DNA of 64,000 nt from Thioalkalivibrio sp. ALJ7 (GCF_000376865.1 NZ_AQXQ01000008.1:124001-188000); one strand, 5' to 3'. Counted from the first letter of the stretch, positions 1 through 9,005 are shown. The notes: generated from the sequence alone by a model not told the origin. Translations and numbers: made by a program.

Positions 1-182
1 ACATCGCCACCTTCCAGATGCCGTGCGCGCAGAGGCCGCACCAGAGTCAGACTGTTGCTGGCCCCACTGCGATCTCGGTCTGGCGCGACCACATGCACCT
101 CGGCAATTCGGCGCAGGTGGGTCGCCAGGCACTGGATGCCCGGGGCGTGGATTCCATCATCGTTGCTTACCAGAATGCGCAT
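1..182 (-). CDS. surE: 5'/3'-nucleotidase SurE (N-terminal part; 3' end outside window)
   Basis: The first 60 codons are visible on the minus strand and read [17 protein letters not shown], then [17 protein letters not shown]. This is the canonical SurE N-terminus, with the metal-binding Asp pair at residues 8-9 and the SGASNS loop at about 39-44. SurE is a divalent-metal-dependent phosphatase acting on nucleoside monophosphates. The ATG at 180-182 fits the family start exactly. In gammaproteobacteria surE normally follows truD; here truD lies 2.2 kb away on the same strand with three + strand genes between. The rest of the gene runs off the left edge, so integrity cannot be judged. Confidence 0.93.
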   Translation of the reverse strand, partial: MRILVSNDDGIHAPGIQCLATHLRRIAEVHVVAPDRDRSGASNSLTLVRPLRARHLEGGD

Positions 183-293
183 GCAGGAACAGGGCCGTTG
201 AGAGGGCACTTAATATACTGGAAACGATTGCGGCCGGACGCTCGCGTATCCATCCGATCGCGTCCGCCCCGCGAAAAGTGCGAGTATCCTGCC

Positions 294-851
294 ATGAACT
301 CCGGGGACGATCCCAACGATTTCGACGAATTCCTGCAGGCGGTTGGCAACGTTCGCCGACTGCACAGCGACCAGGCCGACGTGCGCCCACCGCGTCCGGC
401 CCCGCGGGCACGTCAGCGCGATGCGGACGAGGCCCAGGCCCATGCCGACTGGCTCAGCGATCCTCTTAACGCCGCCGACCTGCAACCGGGCGATGAGCTT
501 CGGTTTGCCCGCCCCGGTATTAGCCAGCGTGTCTTCCGCAAACTCCGCGGTGGACACTATCGCATCCAGGACGAAATCGACCTGCACGGACTTTTCGCCG
601 ACGAGGCGCGCCGCGCCATCGGGCTATTCCTCGATGATGCCCGCCGCGAAGGCGCACTTTGCGTACGGATCGTTCACGGCAAGGGCCTGCGTTCGCGCCA
701 GCAAGGCCCCGTTCTAAAGGGACTGACAGACCACTGGCTGCGCCAGCGAGACGACGTCCTTGCTTTTTGCTCCGCGCGCCCTGCGGATGGCGGAACCGGG
801 GCCGTTTACGTACTCCTTAAGCGCCCCCGTAATCCCGCCGCGACACGCTGA
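294..851 (+). CDS. Smr-domain protein (SmrA/SmrB-like, MutS2 C-terminal type nuclease domain)
   Basis: The 185-residue product has a charged, Pro/Arg-rich N-terminal half and a C-terminal Smr domain. The hallmark motifs DLHGL (residues 97-101) and HGKG (128-131) are present, with a GGTGAVYVLL strand near the end. Smr domains act on nucleic acids; E. coli SmrB of similar length cleaves mRNA at collided ribosomes, but which paralogue this is cannot be told from sequence alone. The ATG at 294 was chosen because the family begins about here; longer in-frame extensions would overlap surE antisense. It is divergent from surE. Confidence 0.85.
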   Translation: MNSGDDPNDFDEFLQAVGNVRRLHSDQADVRPPRPAPRARQRDADEAQAHADWLSDPLNAADLQPGDELRFARPGISQRVFRKLRGGHYRIQDEIDLHGLFADEARRAIGLFLDDARREGALCVRIVHGKGLRSRQQGPVLKGLTDHWLRQRDDVLAFCSARPADGGTGAVYVLLKRPRNPAATR

Positions 852-1106
852 AAGGGGCATGCCGAACCCCTCTTCGGGCCAACAAACGACGGCATCACAT
901 GCGCCGTTCGATATATTCGCGTTTTCCGATTTAAGTGCCTAAACTGATCCGTGAACTGTGACCCATGCGGTCGTACCCGGCCACCCGGATTGATTCATGG
1001 TTTCCTTACGAACATCCTTGCATTTGCGTCATGACCGGTCCATGCTTTGTACAGGTCTTGTACACATACCAGGCTGCAACGGATACTGCTCTGCGAGGTA
1101 ATTGTC

Positions 1107-1715
1107 ATGAAGAAGTGGAAGCTCGCCCCCCTGGCCTTGGGCCTGATTGCGTTCGGCGCCGGCAGCGGCTCCGCAAGCGCCGACAGCATGCCGCAGCTGA
1201 GCCAGGACGATCTGCAAGAAAGGATTGCCGCCAATCGTGAAGCGATCCAGAAGTTCGCCAGCACATTACAGGGCGAACTCATGTCGGCGATGCAGTCCGG
1301 TGGTCCGACCGAGGCCATCCAGGTCTGTAACGAGCGGGCCCCCGAGATTGCGCGGGATATCTCCGCCGAGACCGGTATCGAGATCGGGCGCACCAGTCTG
1401 AAGCTGCGTAATCAGGACAACGCCCCGGATCGTTGGGAGCGTCTGACCCTGCAGGGTTTCGAGGCCCAGCACGCTGCCGGCACGGCCGCCCCCGACCTGC
1501 CCCCGCGCTTCGGCGTCGTCGAATCCGATGACGGCGACCCCAAGTTCCGCTTCATGGCCGCCATCCCGACCGGCGGTGCCTGTCTGGCATGTCACGGTTC
1601 CGATATTAGCGGAGACGTGAAGCACGCCCTGGAACGTCTGTACCCGGACGACCAGGCCACGGGCTTCAGCGAAGGCGACGTACGGGGTGCCTTCACCGTC
1701 ACGCAGGAGATGTAG
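1107..1715 (+). CDS. periplasmic DUF3365 (Tll0287-like) monoheme c-type protein
   Basis: The 202-residue product starts with a Sec signal peptide (MKKWKLAPLALGLIAFGAG, likely cleaved after ASA at about 25). Near the C-terminus a single CxxCH heme c site, CLACH (159-163), follows the conserved GG, which is the DUF3365/Tll0287-like heme-binding arrangement. It is probably a periplasmic heme sensor or electron-transfer protein; no kinase or cyclase domain is attached. The start at 1107 has a GAGG Shine-Dalgarno at 1095-1098. A strong terminator follows directly, so this is probably a monocistronic unit. Confidence 0.85.
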   Translation: MKKWKLAPLALGLIAFGAGSGSASADSMPQLSQDDLQERIAANREAIQKFASTLQGELMSAMQSGGPTEAIQVCNERAPEIARDISAETGIEIGRTSLKLRNQDNAPDRWERLTLQGFEAQHAAGTAAPDLPPRFGVVESDDGDPKFRFMAAIPTGGACLACHGSDISGDVKHALERLYPDDQATGFSEGDVRGAFTVTQEM

Positions 1716-1739
1716 CGCCCTGTTTCCAGGGTGTTCGCC

Positions 1740-1765
1740 AAGGCCGCCTCCGGGCGGCCTTTTTT
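1740..1765 (+). terminator. rho-independent terminator after the DUF3365 gene
   Basis: A perfect 9-bp stem (AAGGCCGCC / GGCGGCCTT) with a 4-nt loop leads into a run of T residues 25 bases after the stop codon. Confidence 0.9.
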
Positions 1766-1903
1766 GTGTGCAACCGATCTCACCCGACCGTTCCGATCAA
1801 CGGAGCTTGAACACGAAGCGCCCGGAACGTGCTATTTTTGTGCCTAAAGCACGAAAATGATGCACCTCCCGCATTTCCAGGCCCGAAACCCGTACCGACC
1901 TCT

Positions 1904-2335
1904 ATGACCCGAACGATTGACTCCGAACTCCTTGCCCTCGCCGTCGATGCCTCCAACGACGGCATCGTCATCGCCGAACGCGAAGGCGACGACAACATCC
2001 TTATCTACGTGAATCGCGCCTTCGAGGAGCTGACCGGCTATCGCTCCGAGGAAATCCTCTACCGCGACTGCCGCTTTCTGCAAGGCGACGACACCGATCA
2101 GGACGTACGCACGGAGATCCGCAACGCCATCGAAGAGAACCGCCCCTGCCGAGTTACCCTGCGCAATTACCGCAAGGACGGCAGCCTGTTCTGGAACGAG
2201 CTCTCGCTAACCCCCGTCTTCAACGACGAAGACCGGCTGACGTATTACATCGGTATCCAGAAAGACATCACCGCTCGGATTGAAGCAGAACAACGTGCCG
2301 AGCGCGCCGAACAAAAGCTGAAAAGCTCGGCCTAA
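1904..2335 (+). CDS. short LOV-domain blue-light photoreceptor (no effector domain)
   Basis: The 143-residue protein is essentially one PAS/LOV core with short caps. The flavin-adduct cysteine C56 sits in RDCRFLQGDDTDQ (55-67), the LOV signature GxNCRFLQ with D for N. The flavin-contacting N88 (NYRKDG), N98 (FWNEL) and Q119 (GIQKD) are all in place. LOV domains bind FMN and form a cysteinyl-flavin adduct under blue light. The helix after residue 125 (rich in E, A, R, Q) could be a dimerising Ja-like coiled coil. Length and motifs resemble the short LOV proteins of Pseudomonas putida (PpSB1-LOV type). ATG 1904 was chosen over the upstream in-frame 1829 because the family starts here. Confidence 0.9.
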   Translation: MTRTIDSELLALAVDASNDGIVIAEREGDDNILIYVNRAFEELTGYRSEEILYRDCRFLQGDDTDQDVRTEIRNAIEENRPCRVTLRNYRKDGSLFWNELSLTPVFNDEDRLTYYIGIQKDITARIEAEQRAERAEQKLKSSA

Positions 2336-2341
2336 CGCCGC

Positions 2342-3394
2342 TCAGCCAGGCTCCGAACGCGGCACGCAGATCGCGTCGATCACCCCGGTGGCGTACTCCC
2401 CCGCACCCAGCTCGAGCAACAGAACCAGATCATCGGCCTCCCAGCGCCAATCCACCGCGCCCGGCACCATGCGTAGCGCTCTCCGCGCCGCCTTCACATC
2501 CGTTCGCACCAAACCTTCGGCCAATTCCGGCTCACGGGTGGCCATCGCGGCCTCGAGCGCTTGAACCTCGCCGTCCGTCTGCGAGGCGCCACTCCCCCAA
2601 AGCGGGCCCGTGGGATGGATGTCCAGCGATTGGCAACGCCCCTCCAGTTCGGCACCCACCTCGGCCACGGGGAACACACTCCCCGACCCCTCGAGATTGG
2701 CAACATCACCCGGCAACAGACGATCCCAGTCGCCCCGACGAACTCGCTCGGCCAATACGGCATTGAAGATCGCGGAACGCGCAGCGGACAGCAGCAGGCT
2801 GCGCTGATTGCGACTCCGAGGGGCTCGGCCACCGCCGAGCCAGGCGCGCGCCTTGGCCAGATTGTCGCGCCCAAAACGCTGCACACCGAAGTAATTGGGG
2901 ATCCCGCCACGGCGGATGGCCTCCAGGATGGTCTCCGCCGCATCCCGGTCGCCTTCCACATCGCTCAGGCGGATCTCGAATCGGTTGCCCTTCAAGTGTC
3001 CGGTTCGCAATTTCCGGGCATGGCGAGCGACCTGTAACACCCGCACGGCTCCGGGCTCTCCCGCCGCTTCACGCGCCGCATTCCAGGCGCTAGCCCGGGT
3101 TTCCCAGTCGGGTTCGGACTCCGGCGGGCACTGCACACTGAACCACTGCCGTGTGACCGCCTGACGATCCTTGCGCCCGGCGTAACTCACTCGGCCACGT
3201 CCTGCGCCGGACTCGCGCGCCAGCCACACCGCGACATCCTCGCTGTTCAGCAGCGTCTTCTCGATCTCCAGCCAGACATGCTCCCCGGAGCCCTCGGGTA
3301 GCGTCGCCGGGATCTCCTCGACCCGGAAGTCCTCCGGACGTGCCTTGATCGTCGCCGTCAGAGGCGCCTGCCAGGGATAAGGTGTCTCGTGCAT
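2342..3394 (-). CDS. truD: tRNA pseudouridine(13) synthase TruD
   Basis: TruD makes pseudouridine 13 in tRNA-Glu. The 350-residue length is normal. The N-terminal motif SYAGRKDRQAVTRQWFSV (70-87) carries the catalytic Asp (D76), and the NYFGVQRFG signature follows further on. Start ATG at 3392-3394 is preceded by GGAGG. It lies 26 bp downstream of tsaB and is likely co-transcribed with tsaB and the helicase gene. It converges on the LOV gene with only 6 bp between stops. Confidence 0.96.
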   Translation of the reverse strand: MHETPYPWQAPLTATIKARPEDFRVEEIPATLPEGSGEHVWLEIEKTLLNSEDVAVWLARESGAGRGRVSYAGRKDRQAVTRQWFSVQCPPESEPDWETRASAWNAAREAAGEPGAVRVLQVARHARKLRTGHLKGNRFEIRLSDVEGDRDAAETILEAIRRGGIPNYFGVQRFGRDNLAKARAWLGGGRAPRSRNQRSLLLSAARSAIFNAVLAERVRRGDWDRLLPGDVANLEGSGSVFPVAEVGAELEGRCQSLDIHPTGPLWGSGASQTDGEVQALEAAMATREPELAEGLVRTDVKAARRALRMVPGAVDWRWEADDLVLLLELGAGEYATGVIDAICVPRSEPG

Positions 3395-3420
3395 TCGGGC
3401 GGAGCCTCCAGGGCAGGCGG

Positions 3421-4104
3421 TTACGACGCGCCCGCCGGGCGCGCCACATCATCACGGACGTAGACCGGTTGGGCATCCTCGGGCGCCACGGCCTCGCCGC
3501 GTTCCCAGGCATCCACACCCAGCAGCGCGACCTCGCGGGCATCCGGCAGGGCGTCGGCAGCAACCGCCCCTGCGGACAGTCCCTGTGAGGCGGCCAGCTC
3601 GGGAAAGGCAGCAAAGGCAGACCCCAGCGCAAAGCGCTCGCCCTCGGGCCACACCACCTCAAGGTCCTCCGGCGCACTCACCTGCTCCACCCCCAGCAAC
3701 ACCCGTTCTCCCTGAACCGGGCAAAGGCTCCAGTAGACCTCCCCCATGCGCGCATCCAGGGCCGCAAGAACGGCCGCCGGGCGCCGTTCGGCGGTCAACG
3801 CCTGCTGAGCCAGAACCTGAAGACTGGAGATTGGAACCACCGGGCAATCCAGTGCGAACGCAATGCCCTGGGCGACCCCCAGCCCCAAACGCACACCGGT
3901 AAACGCGCCCGGCCCCCGACCCACCGCCACACCATCCAGGCTGCCGCGCGGCACATCGGCCTCGCGCAGCAACTGCTCGATCTGTCCCAGGATCAACTCG
4001 CCATGGCGGCGGGCGGCCCGCTCACGCAGGGAGAGGATCTCGCCATCCAGATAAAGCGCCGCCGAACACTGCTCGGTCGCGGTCTCCAGCGCGATCAGGC
4101 GCAT
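3421..4104 (-). CDS. tsaB: tRNA threonylcarbamoyladenosine biosynthesis protein TsaB
   Basis: The 227-residue protein starts MRLIALETATEQCSAAL and has the TsaB loop GRGPGAFTGVRLGL. TsaB is the catalytically inactive ASKHA partner of TsaD in the TsaBDE complex that makes t6A37 on ANN-decoding tRNAs. Its ATG overlaps the end of the upstream helicase gene by 10 nt, an arrangement (helicase yoaA next to tsaB/yeaZ) shared with enterobacteria. Confidence 0.95.
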   Translation of the reverse strand: MRLIALETATEQCSAALYLDGEILSLRERAARRHGELILGQIEQLLREADVPRGSLDGVAVGRGPGAFTGVRLGLGVAQGIAFALDCPVVPISSLQVLAQQALTAERRPAAVLAALDARMGEVYWSLCPVQGERVLLGVEQVSAPEDLEVVWPEGERFALGSAFAAFPELAASQGLSAGAVAADALPDAREVALLGVDAWERGEAVAPEDAQPVYVRDDVARPAGAS

Positions 4105-6083
4105 ACGTCACGTCCTCGTGCCTGTTCCAGAAAGCGAAGTGCGGTCGCCGGCTCCCGGGTGCGGTAGAACGGCGGCAGACTGGCCAGGAATCGCCGACCA
4201 TAGGATTTTCCGGTTAGCCGTGGGTCACAAAGCGCGAGGATACCGGCATCCTCGGCATCCCGAATGAGGCGGCCGGCCCCCTGCTTGAGCGCGAGCACCG
4301 CCTGCGGCAGGGTGAACTCCATGAACGGCGATCGCCCCTCTGCCTCCAGGGCCGATGCGCGGGCCTGGAGCACAGGGTCGTTCGGGGCGGCGAACGGGAG
4401 GCGGTCGATAATCACCACCGACAACGCCTCACCGCGTATATCCACGCCTTCCCAGAAGCTGTGAGCCCCCAACAGCCAGGCATTTCCGCTTTCACGAAAA
4501 CGCGCCAGCAAATCCCCGCGTGGCTGCTCGCCCTGGACCAGAAGCTCGCGCTCCGGCGGGAGTTCGGCGCGCAGGATCGCCGCCGCCTCCTGCAACGCGC
4601 GGTGACTCGTAAACAGGAAGAAGCCGCCGCCCGGATTATCGCGCAACAAGGGCCAGGCCCAGGCGATGCAGGCCCGGGTGTAGCCCGGCGCGTTGGGGTT
4701 GGGCAGCGGTGGCTGCGGGTGCACCAGGCAGGCCTGGTTGGGGAAATCAAAGGGGCTGTCCAGGCGCTCGCTGGCGACATCGGCCGGCAGCCCCAGCCGG
4801 CGCGCGGCGTGACCAAAGTCGTCCCCCACCGCCAGGGTCGCGGAGGTAAACACCCACGCCGCCGGCCGTGCGGCCCGACGCTGTGCCAGGGGCCGCGCCG
4901 CATCCAGCGGCGTGCGATGCAGGATCAGGCTCTGGCTGAAGCGTTCGGCCCAGGCAACGGTATCCGGGGTCTCCTCGCGCCACTCGCGCAGCCGCTCCAG
5001 CAGCAGGGCACTGCGTCCACGCAGCTGCTCCAGGCCCGGTGCGCGCGCGGCCGCCACCTCCAGGGCGTCGCCCACAAACCCGAGGTTGGCGTCCATGCGA
5101 TCCAGCAACGGATCCAGCTCTCGGTCGGGATTAACCGCATCCCAGCTGGAACGCCCCTCCCAGGTGCGCGAAGTCTCCAGCAATTCAGCGACACAGGCCT
5201 CCAGCTCGGCCATCCGCTGCGGGATATCCAGCATCTCCGGCGCATGCTGTTGCTGCTCGCGGCGAGCGTCCCGCGCCAGCTCGCGCAGCGCACGGGTACC
5301 GAATGCCACCCCAAAGAACGACCCAGCGATATCCGGCAGCTGGTGCGCCTCATCCACAATGACCGCATCGACCTCGGGCAGGAGCTCGCCAAAGCCTTCT
5401 TCCTTCAGTGCCATGTCAGCCAACAGCAGGTGATGATTGACCACCACCACCTCCGCCTCTTGGGCCCGCTTGCGCGCCTGGACCACGAAACAATCGTTGT
5501 AGTTCGGGCACTCACCAGCGAGGCAGTTATCCACGGTTGAGGTCACCTGCGGCCACAACACCGAATCCTCCGCGAGGATCCCGGCCTGGCCCAGATCGCC
5601 CGATTGACTCGTGCGGGCAAAGCGCTGCAGCGCCTCAATCACTTCCAGCCGATCGCGCTTTACTCCGCCCCCGATCGCCCCGCCGGCCTCGGCGGCTGCC
5701 AGCTCCAGACGGTAGTGACAAAGGTAGTTGGCGCGCCCCTTGAGCAAAGCCGCCTTGGGGCGATAGCTCAGGGCCTCGCAGACCACCGGGAGATCCCGGT
5801 CGAACAGTTGGTCCTGCAGGGTCTTGGTCCCGGTCGAGATCAACGCCCGCCGGCGCGACTGCAGGATGGGCACCAAGTACGCAAAGGTCTTGCCCACCCC
5901 GGTCGCAGCCTCGACCAGCAACGCGGTGGGTGCGGTCGCCAGCGCCTCTTCCACCGCGACCGCCATGCGCTGCTGCGGCTCGCGCGGCCGGAAGCCATCG
6001 ACTGCGACCGCCAGATCTCCGCCTGGGCTGAGGGCTCGGACGGCCGCCGACCCTTCGGCTGCAAAACCCGGCGTGTCAGACAA
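4095..6083 (-). CDS. yoaA: DinG/YoaA-family ATP-dependent DNA helicase (XPD-like, 4Fe-4S)
   Basis: A superfamily 2 5'-3' helicase of 662 residues. Walker A is AATGVGKT (59-66), Walker B is the DEAH box at 244-247, and four cysteines between them (C122, C187, C192, C198) match the XPD/DinG iron-sulfur cluster. C-terminal motifs include WEGVDIRGE and QGAGRLIR. The position next to tsaB favours YoaA over DinG; symbol given on that basis. The start is TTG at 6083, overlapping the upstream TPR gene by 8 nt; no better start lies far enough upstream of the Q-motif-like FRPREPQQRM (31-40). Confidence 0.9.
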   Translation of the reverse strand: MSDTPGFAAEGSAAVRALSPGGDLAVAVDGFRPREPQQRMAVAVEEALATAPTALLVEAATGVGKTFAYLVPILQSRRRALISTGTKTLQDQLFDRDLPVVCEALSYRPKAALLKGRANYLCHYRLELAAAEAGGAIGGGVKRDRLEVIEALQRFARTSQSGDLGQAGILAEDSVLWPQVTSTVDNCLAGECPNYNDCFVVQARKRAQEAEVVVVNHHLLLADMALKEEGFGELLPEVDAVIVDEAHQLPDIAGSFFGVAFGTRALRELARDARREQQQHAPEMLDIPQRMAELEACVAELLETSRTWEGRSSWDAVNPDRELDPLLDRMDANLGFVGDALEVAAARAPGLEQLRGRSALLLERLREWREETPDTVAWAERFSQSLILHRTPLDAARPLAQRRAARPAAWVFTSATLAVGDDFGHAARRLGLPADVASERLDSPFDFPNQACLVHPQPPLPNPNAPGYTRACIAWAWPLLRDNPGGGFFLFTSHRALQEAAAILRAELPPERELLVQGEQPRGDLLARFRESGNAWLLGAHSFWEGVDIRGEALSVVIIDRLPFAAPNDPVLQARASALEAEGRSPFMEFTLPQAVLALKQGAGRLIRDAEDAGILALCDPRLTGKSYGRRFLASLPPFYRTREPATALRFLEQARGRDVCA

Positions 6084-6654
6084 CGTCGGATTCCAGGCGA
6101 CGGATCTCTTCGCGGGCCTCCTCGGCCCCAGCGGTATCCCCCTGCGCCTCGCGGGCCGCGAGGATCAGGCGCCAATTTTTCAACGCCAGTTCGCGATCTC
6201 CACTGCCGGCCACCTGCAAGGACCGACTGGCCAGCCTTTCGGCCTGTTCGTAGCGCTCCTGATCCATCCTGATAACCGCCATTTGGTGCCACAGCTGCGC
6301 ATCCCGCGGAGCAATCCGCAGGGCACGCTCCAGACGCTGCTCTGCCCGGGCCGTATCCCCGGCCTCTCGTGCCGATTCCGCCTGTTGAGCCAGATTGAGG
6401 GCGGCAGCCGGTGTGGGCTCGTGTTCCGGTTCGGGTGCCCTCTCCGCTTCGTCACGGGTTGGTGAGCCATCTTCCGCAACGCCCTCATCGTCTCGCTCGA
6501 CCGAACCCGAATCGCGCGGAGCCGGTGTGGCACAGGCTCCTAGCACCAGGGTCAACGCCACCATCACAAGCCATTGTGCTGGCCGCACCCGTCGCCCCCG
6601 TGTCGATGCCCGGCCCCGGGCCCGTGCTGTGTTGGTGATCCTGAACGTCTTCAA
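6076..6654 (-). CDS. TPR-containing lipoprotein
   Basis: The product (up to 192 residues) has a lipoprotein signal with lipobox LVLGAC, an acidic Pro/Glu-rich linker, then about three TPR-like helical pairs (for example AQQAESAREAGDTARAEQ and LWHQMAVIRMDQERYEQAE). It is likely an outer-membrane-anchored scaffold. The TTG at 6654 overlaps the mrcB stop (TTGA), suggesting translational coupling. An alternative GTG 22 codons downstream (about 6588), giving MRPAQWLVMVAL, would make a cleaner lipoprotein signal. The position after mrcB suggests a role with PBP1b, comparable to but not homologous with the LpoB activator; that role is inference. Confidence 0.8.
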   Translation of the reverse strand: MKTFRITNTARARGRASTRGRRVRPAQWLVMVALTLVLGACATPAPRDSGSVERDDEGVAEDGSPTRDEAERAPEPEHEPTPAAALNLAQQAESAREAGDTARAEQRLERALRIAPRDAQLWHQMAVIRMDQERYEQAERLASRSLQVAGSGDRELALKNWRLILAAREAQGDTAGAEEAREEIRRLESDVV

Positions 6655-9005
6655 CGGAATAGCCTCTCGAACCAGCCTTGCGAACCGGAATCACTGCCCA
6701 GATCACAGTCGGCGCGCGTCTCGGGGCTCGAATTCTGCCAGAACGGGAGCGTCTTCACCGCCTCGCAGGAGTGATCGTCACTCTCCACTCGCAGGCCGGA
6801 CGCCAGATCAATGCCTTGGTAATCCACACCGGGATGCCCGTCCAGGCGCAGCGACTGCACGCCGATCCCCGCCATGATCTCCGCCCACACTGGAGCGGCC
6901 GATACCCCGCCGGTCAGGCCGGTCGGTTGATTATCGTCCATGCCCAGCCACACCACGGCCACATGGCGATCGTCGAAGCCGGCAAACCAACTGTCACGAA
7001 AGTTATTCGTCGTGCCCGTCTTGCCGGCCACCACCTGACCGTTCAGGCGTGCATCGATCCGGCGCCCGGTCCCTTCCCGGGTCACATCGTGCAAGGCATG
7101 TGTCAGCAACCGCACCGATCCATCCGACACCGCCCCTTGCAAGGACAATCCGTAGTGCGACAGCACCTCGTCATTCTGATCCAGCACATCGCGAATCACC
7201 CGCGTACCGGTTGCATAGCCGCCATTCGCAAGCGCCTGGTACAAGCCGGCGACCTCCAGCGGCGAAAGTTCGATCGCACCGAGCGCGAGGGACGGCAAGG
7301 GGGCGGGCGTCCGCTGCAACCCAAGGGTCTGCAGCAGGCTGACAACTTGCGAGATACCGATATCCTCGGCAAGGCGAACGGTCGCCACGTTGTAGGACTG
7401 CACCAACGCTTCCCAGGCCGTCACTTGACCCCGATACTCCCGGTCAAAGTTACGCGGCGTCCAGGGCTCCCCATGCGGCAGCTGCAGCGTCAGTGGGCTG
7501 TCGTCCAACAGTGTCGCCAGGGTATAGCGATCCGGATTGGTCAGGGCGGCGAGATACACAAATGGCTTGATGACCGACCCTACCTGTCGCTGGGACTCCA
7601 CGGCACGGTTGTAGCCGGGATAGCGTGGGTTGCGATCCCCTACCACCGCCAGCACTTCACCGGCCTGCGGATCAGTCACAACCGCTGCGGCCTGCAAGTC
7701 TTCGAGGTCCCTCCCGCCCGCGCGGCGTTGCACCAGGTCGTTCACGCCACGAACCAGCCGGTCTTCAAGGCGCTGCTGGACCACTGGATCCATGGTGGTG
7801 AAGATCCGCAGGCCCTCGCTGCGCAGGTCCTCATCGGCGTAGTCGGCACGCAGTTCTCGGCGCACCAGGTCCAGGAACGCCGGGTAGCGGCTGCGCCCTT
7901 CCGGCATTACCGGCGAAACATCAAGGGCCGAGGCCAGGGCCCGATCCACTCGATCGCGCTCGGCCAGGCCCGTCTCGGCCATTGCCCCCAGCACGCGATC
8001 CCGGCGTTGTTGCGCACGCTCCGGGTAGCGCCGCGGATCGTAGTAGCTGGCACCCCGTGCCAAACCGACCAGAAGCGCTAGCTGGTCCAGCCGCAATTCG
8101 TTCAACGGTCGCTGATAATAGAACTGCGCGGCCTGACCAAACCCATGGATCGCGCGTTCGCCTGCCTGCCCCAGGAACACCTCGTTCAGATACGCCTCGA
8201 GAATCTGGCGCTTGTCGTACCGATGCTCCAGCAGCAGCGCCATCACTGCCTCGTTGAGCTTGCGGGTTAGCGTCTGATCGCGGGTCAAGTAGAAGTTCTT
8301 CACCAACTGCTGGGTCAGGGTACTGCCACCCTGCACGGTGCGGCCGGCGCGCAGGTTGGCGACCATCGCGCGGCCGATGCCCACAGGATCGACCCCCCGG
8401 TGCGACATGAAACGCCGGTCCTCGATCGCCAGCAAAGCCCCAATTAACTCACGCGGAACCTCGTCGATGTCGACCAGGATGCGATCCTCGCCGTGGGTCG
8501 GGTAAATGCTGCCAATCAACAGCGGCTCGACCCGCATCAGGTCCACATTGCGCCCGCTGGACTGTTCCGCAACCGTCTGCACGCGCCCACCGGACAGGCT
8601 CACCCGTACCGAATGTGCCGGCTCCAGGCCATCCCCGAAGGTGAAGGGCCGGGTCGTGAACCGAACCGTATTGCCGCTGCTATTGAACTCGCCGGGACCG
8701 TCACCCGCCGGCGTCTCGCGATAATTCAGCGCACGCAGCTCGGCTTCCAGCGCGTCCACCGTCAGCGACCGCCCAGCGTACAACTCCAATGGACGCGCAT
8801 AGACCCGCGCGGGCAACGCCCAGCGCTGGCCTTCGAACTGTTCTCGGATCTCGCGGTCCAGTTGATGGACATAAATCCCGCCCACCGTCATGCCTGCGAG
8901 CAACAGCCCGACGAGGGTCCAAGCGCCCGCGCCAAACAGGCGCCGCAGCGGTCCCTTGCGGGACGCAGATCGCTTACGGGAACGTGTAGAAGGCTTTCGC
9001 GGCAT
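6651..9005 (-). CDS. mrcB: bifunctional penicillin-binding protein 1B (transglycosylase/transpeptidase)
   Basis: A class A PBP of about 784 residues: a basic cytoplasmic tail, one membrane anchor (GAWTLVGLLLAGMTVGGIYV), a UB2H-like segment (RVYARPLELYAG, LNYRET), then a GT51 glycosyltransferase with catalytic EDRRFMSHRG and GGSTLTQQLVKN. The C-terminal transpeptidase has SVIK, SYN and KTGTT motifs. It polymerises and cross-links peptidoglycan from lipid II. The ATG at 9005 was preferred to an upstream TTG at 9041 because the basic MPRKPSTRSRKR tail resembles other PBP1b proteins. A TPR lipoprotein gene is coupled at its 3' end. Confidence 0.94.
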   Translation of the reverse strand: MPRKPSTRSRKRSASRKGPLRRLFGAGAWTLVGLLLAGMTVGGIYVHQLDREIREQFEGQRWALPARVYARPLELYAGRSLTVDALEAELRALNYRETPAGDGPGEFNSSGNTVRFTTRPFTFGDGLEPAHSVRVSLSGGRVQTVAEQSSGRNVDLMRVEPLLIGSIYPTHGEDRILVDIDEVPRELIGALLAIEDRRFMSHRGVDPVGIGRAMVANLRAGRTVQGGSTLTQQLVKNFYLTRDQTLTRKLNEAVMALLLEHRYDKRQILEAYLNEVFLGQAGERAIHGFGQAAQFYYQRPLNELRLDQLALLVGLARGASYYDPRRYPERAQQRRDRVLGAMAETGLAERDRVDRALASALDVSPVMPEGRSRYPAFLDLVRRELRADYADEDLRSEGLRIFTTMDPVVQQRLEDRLVRGVNDLVQRRAGGRDLEDLQAAAVVTDPQAGEVLAVVGDRNPRYPGYNRAVESQRQVGSVIKPFVYLAALTNPDRYTLATLLDDSPLTLQLPHGEPWTPRNFDREYRGQVTAWEALVQSYNVATVRLAEDIGISQVVSLLQTLGLQRTPAPLPSLALGAIELSPLEVAGLYQALANGGYATGTRVIRDVLDQNDEVLSHYGLSLQGAVSDGSVRLLTHALHDVTREGTGRRIDARLNGQVVAGKTGTTNNFRDSWFAGFDDRHVAVVWLGMDDNQPTGLTGGVSAAPVWAEIMAGIGVQSLRLDGHPGVDYQGIDLASGLRVESDDHSCEAVKTLPFWQNSSPETRADCDLGSDSGSQGWFERLFR

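Noticed and set aside
214-219. TATACT as a -10 box for the Smr gene
   Set aside because: No acceptable -35 hexamer at 16-18 bp; kept out of the feature list.
1828-1853. CGTGCT/AGCACG inverted repeat upstream of the LOV gene as an operator
   Set aside because: Only 6 bp per arm and no known regulator; too weak to list.
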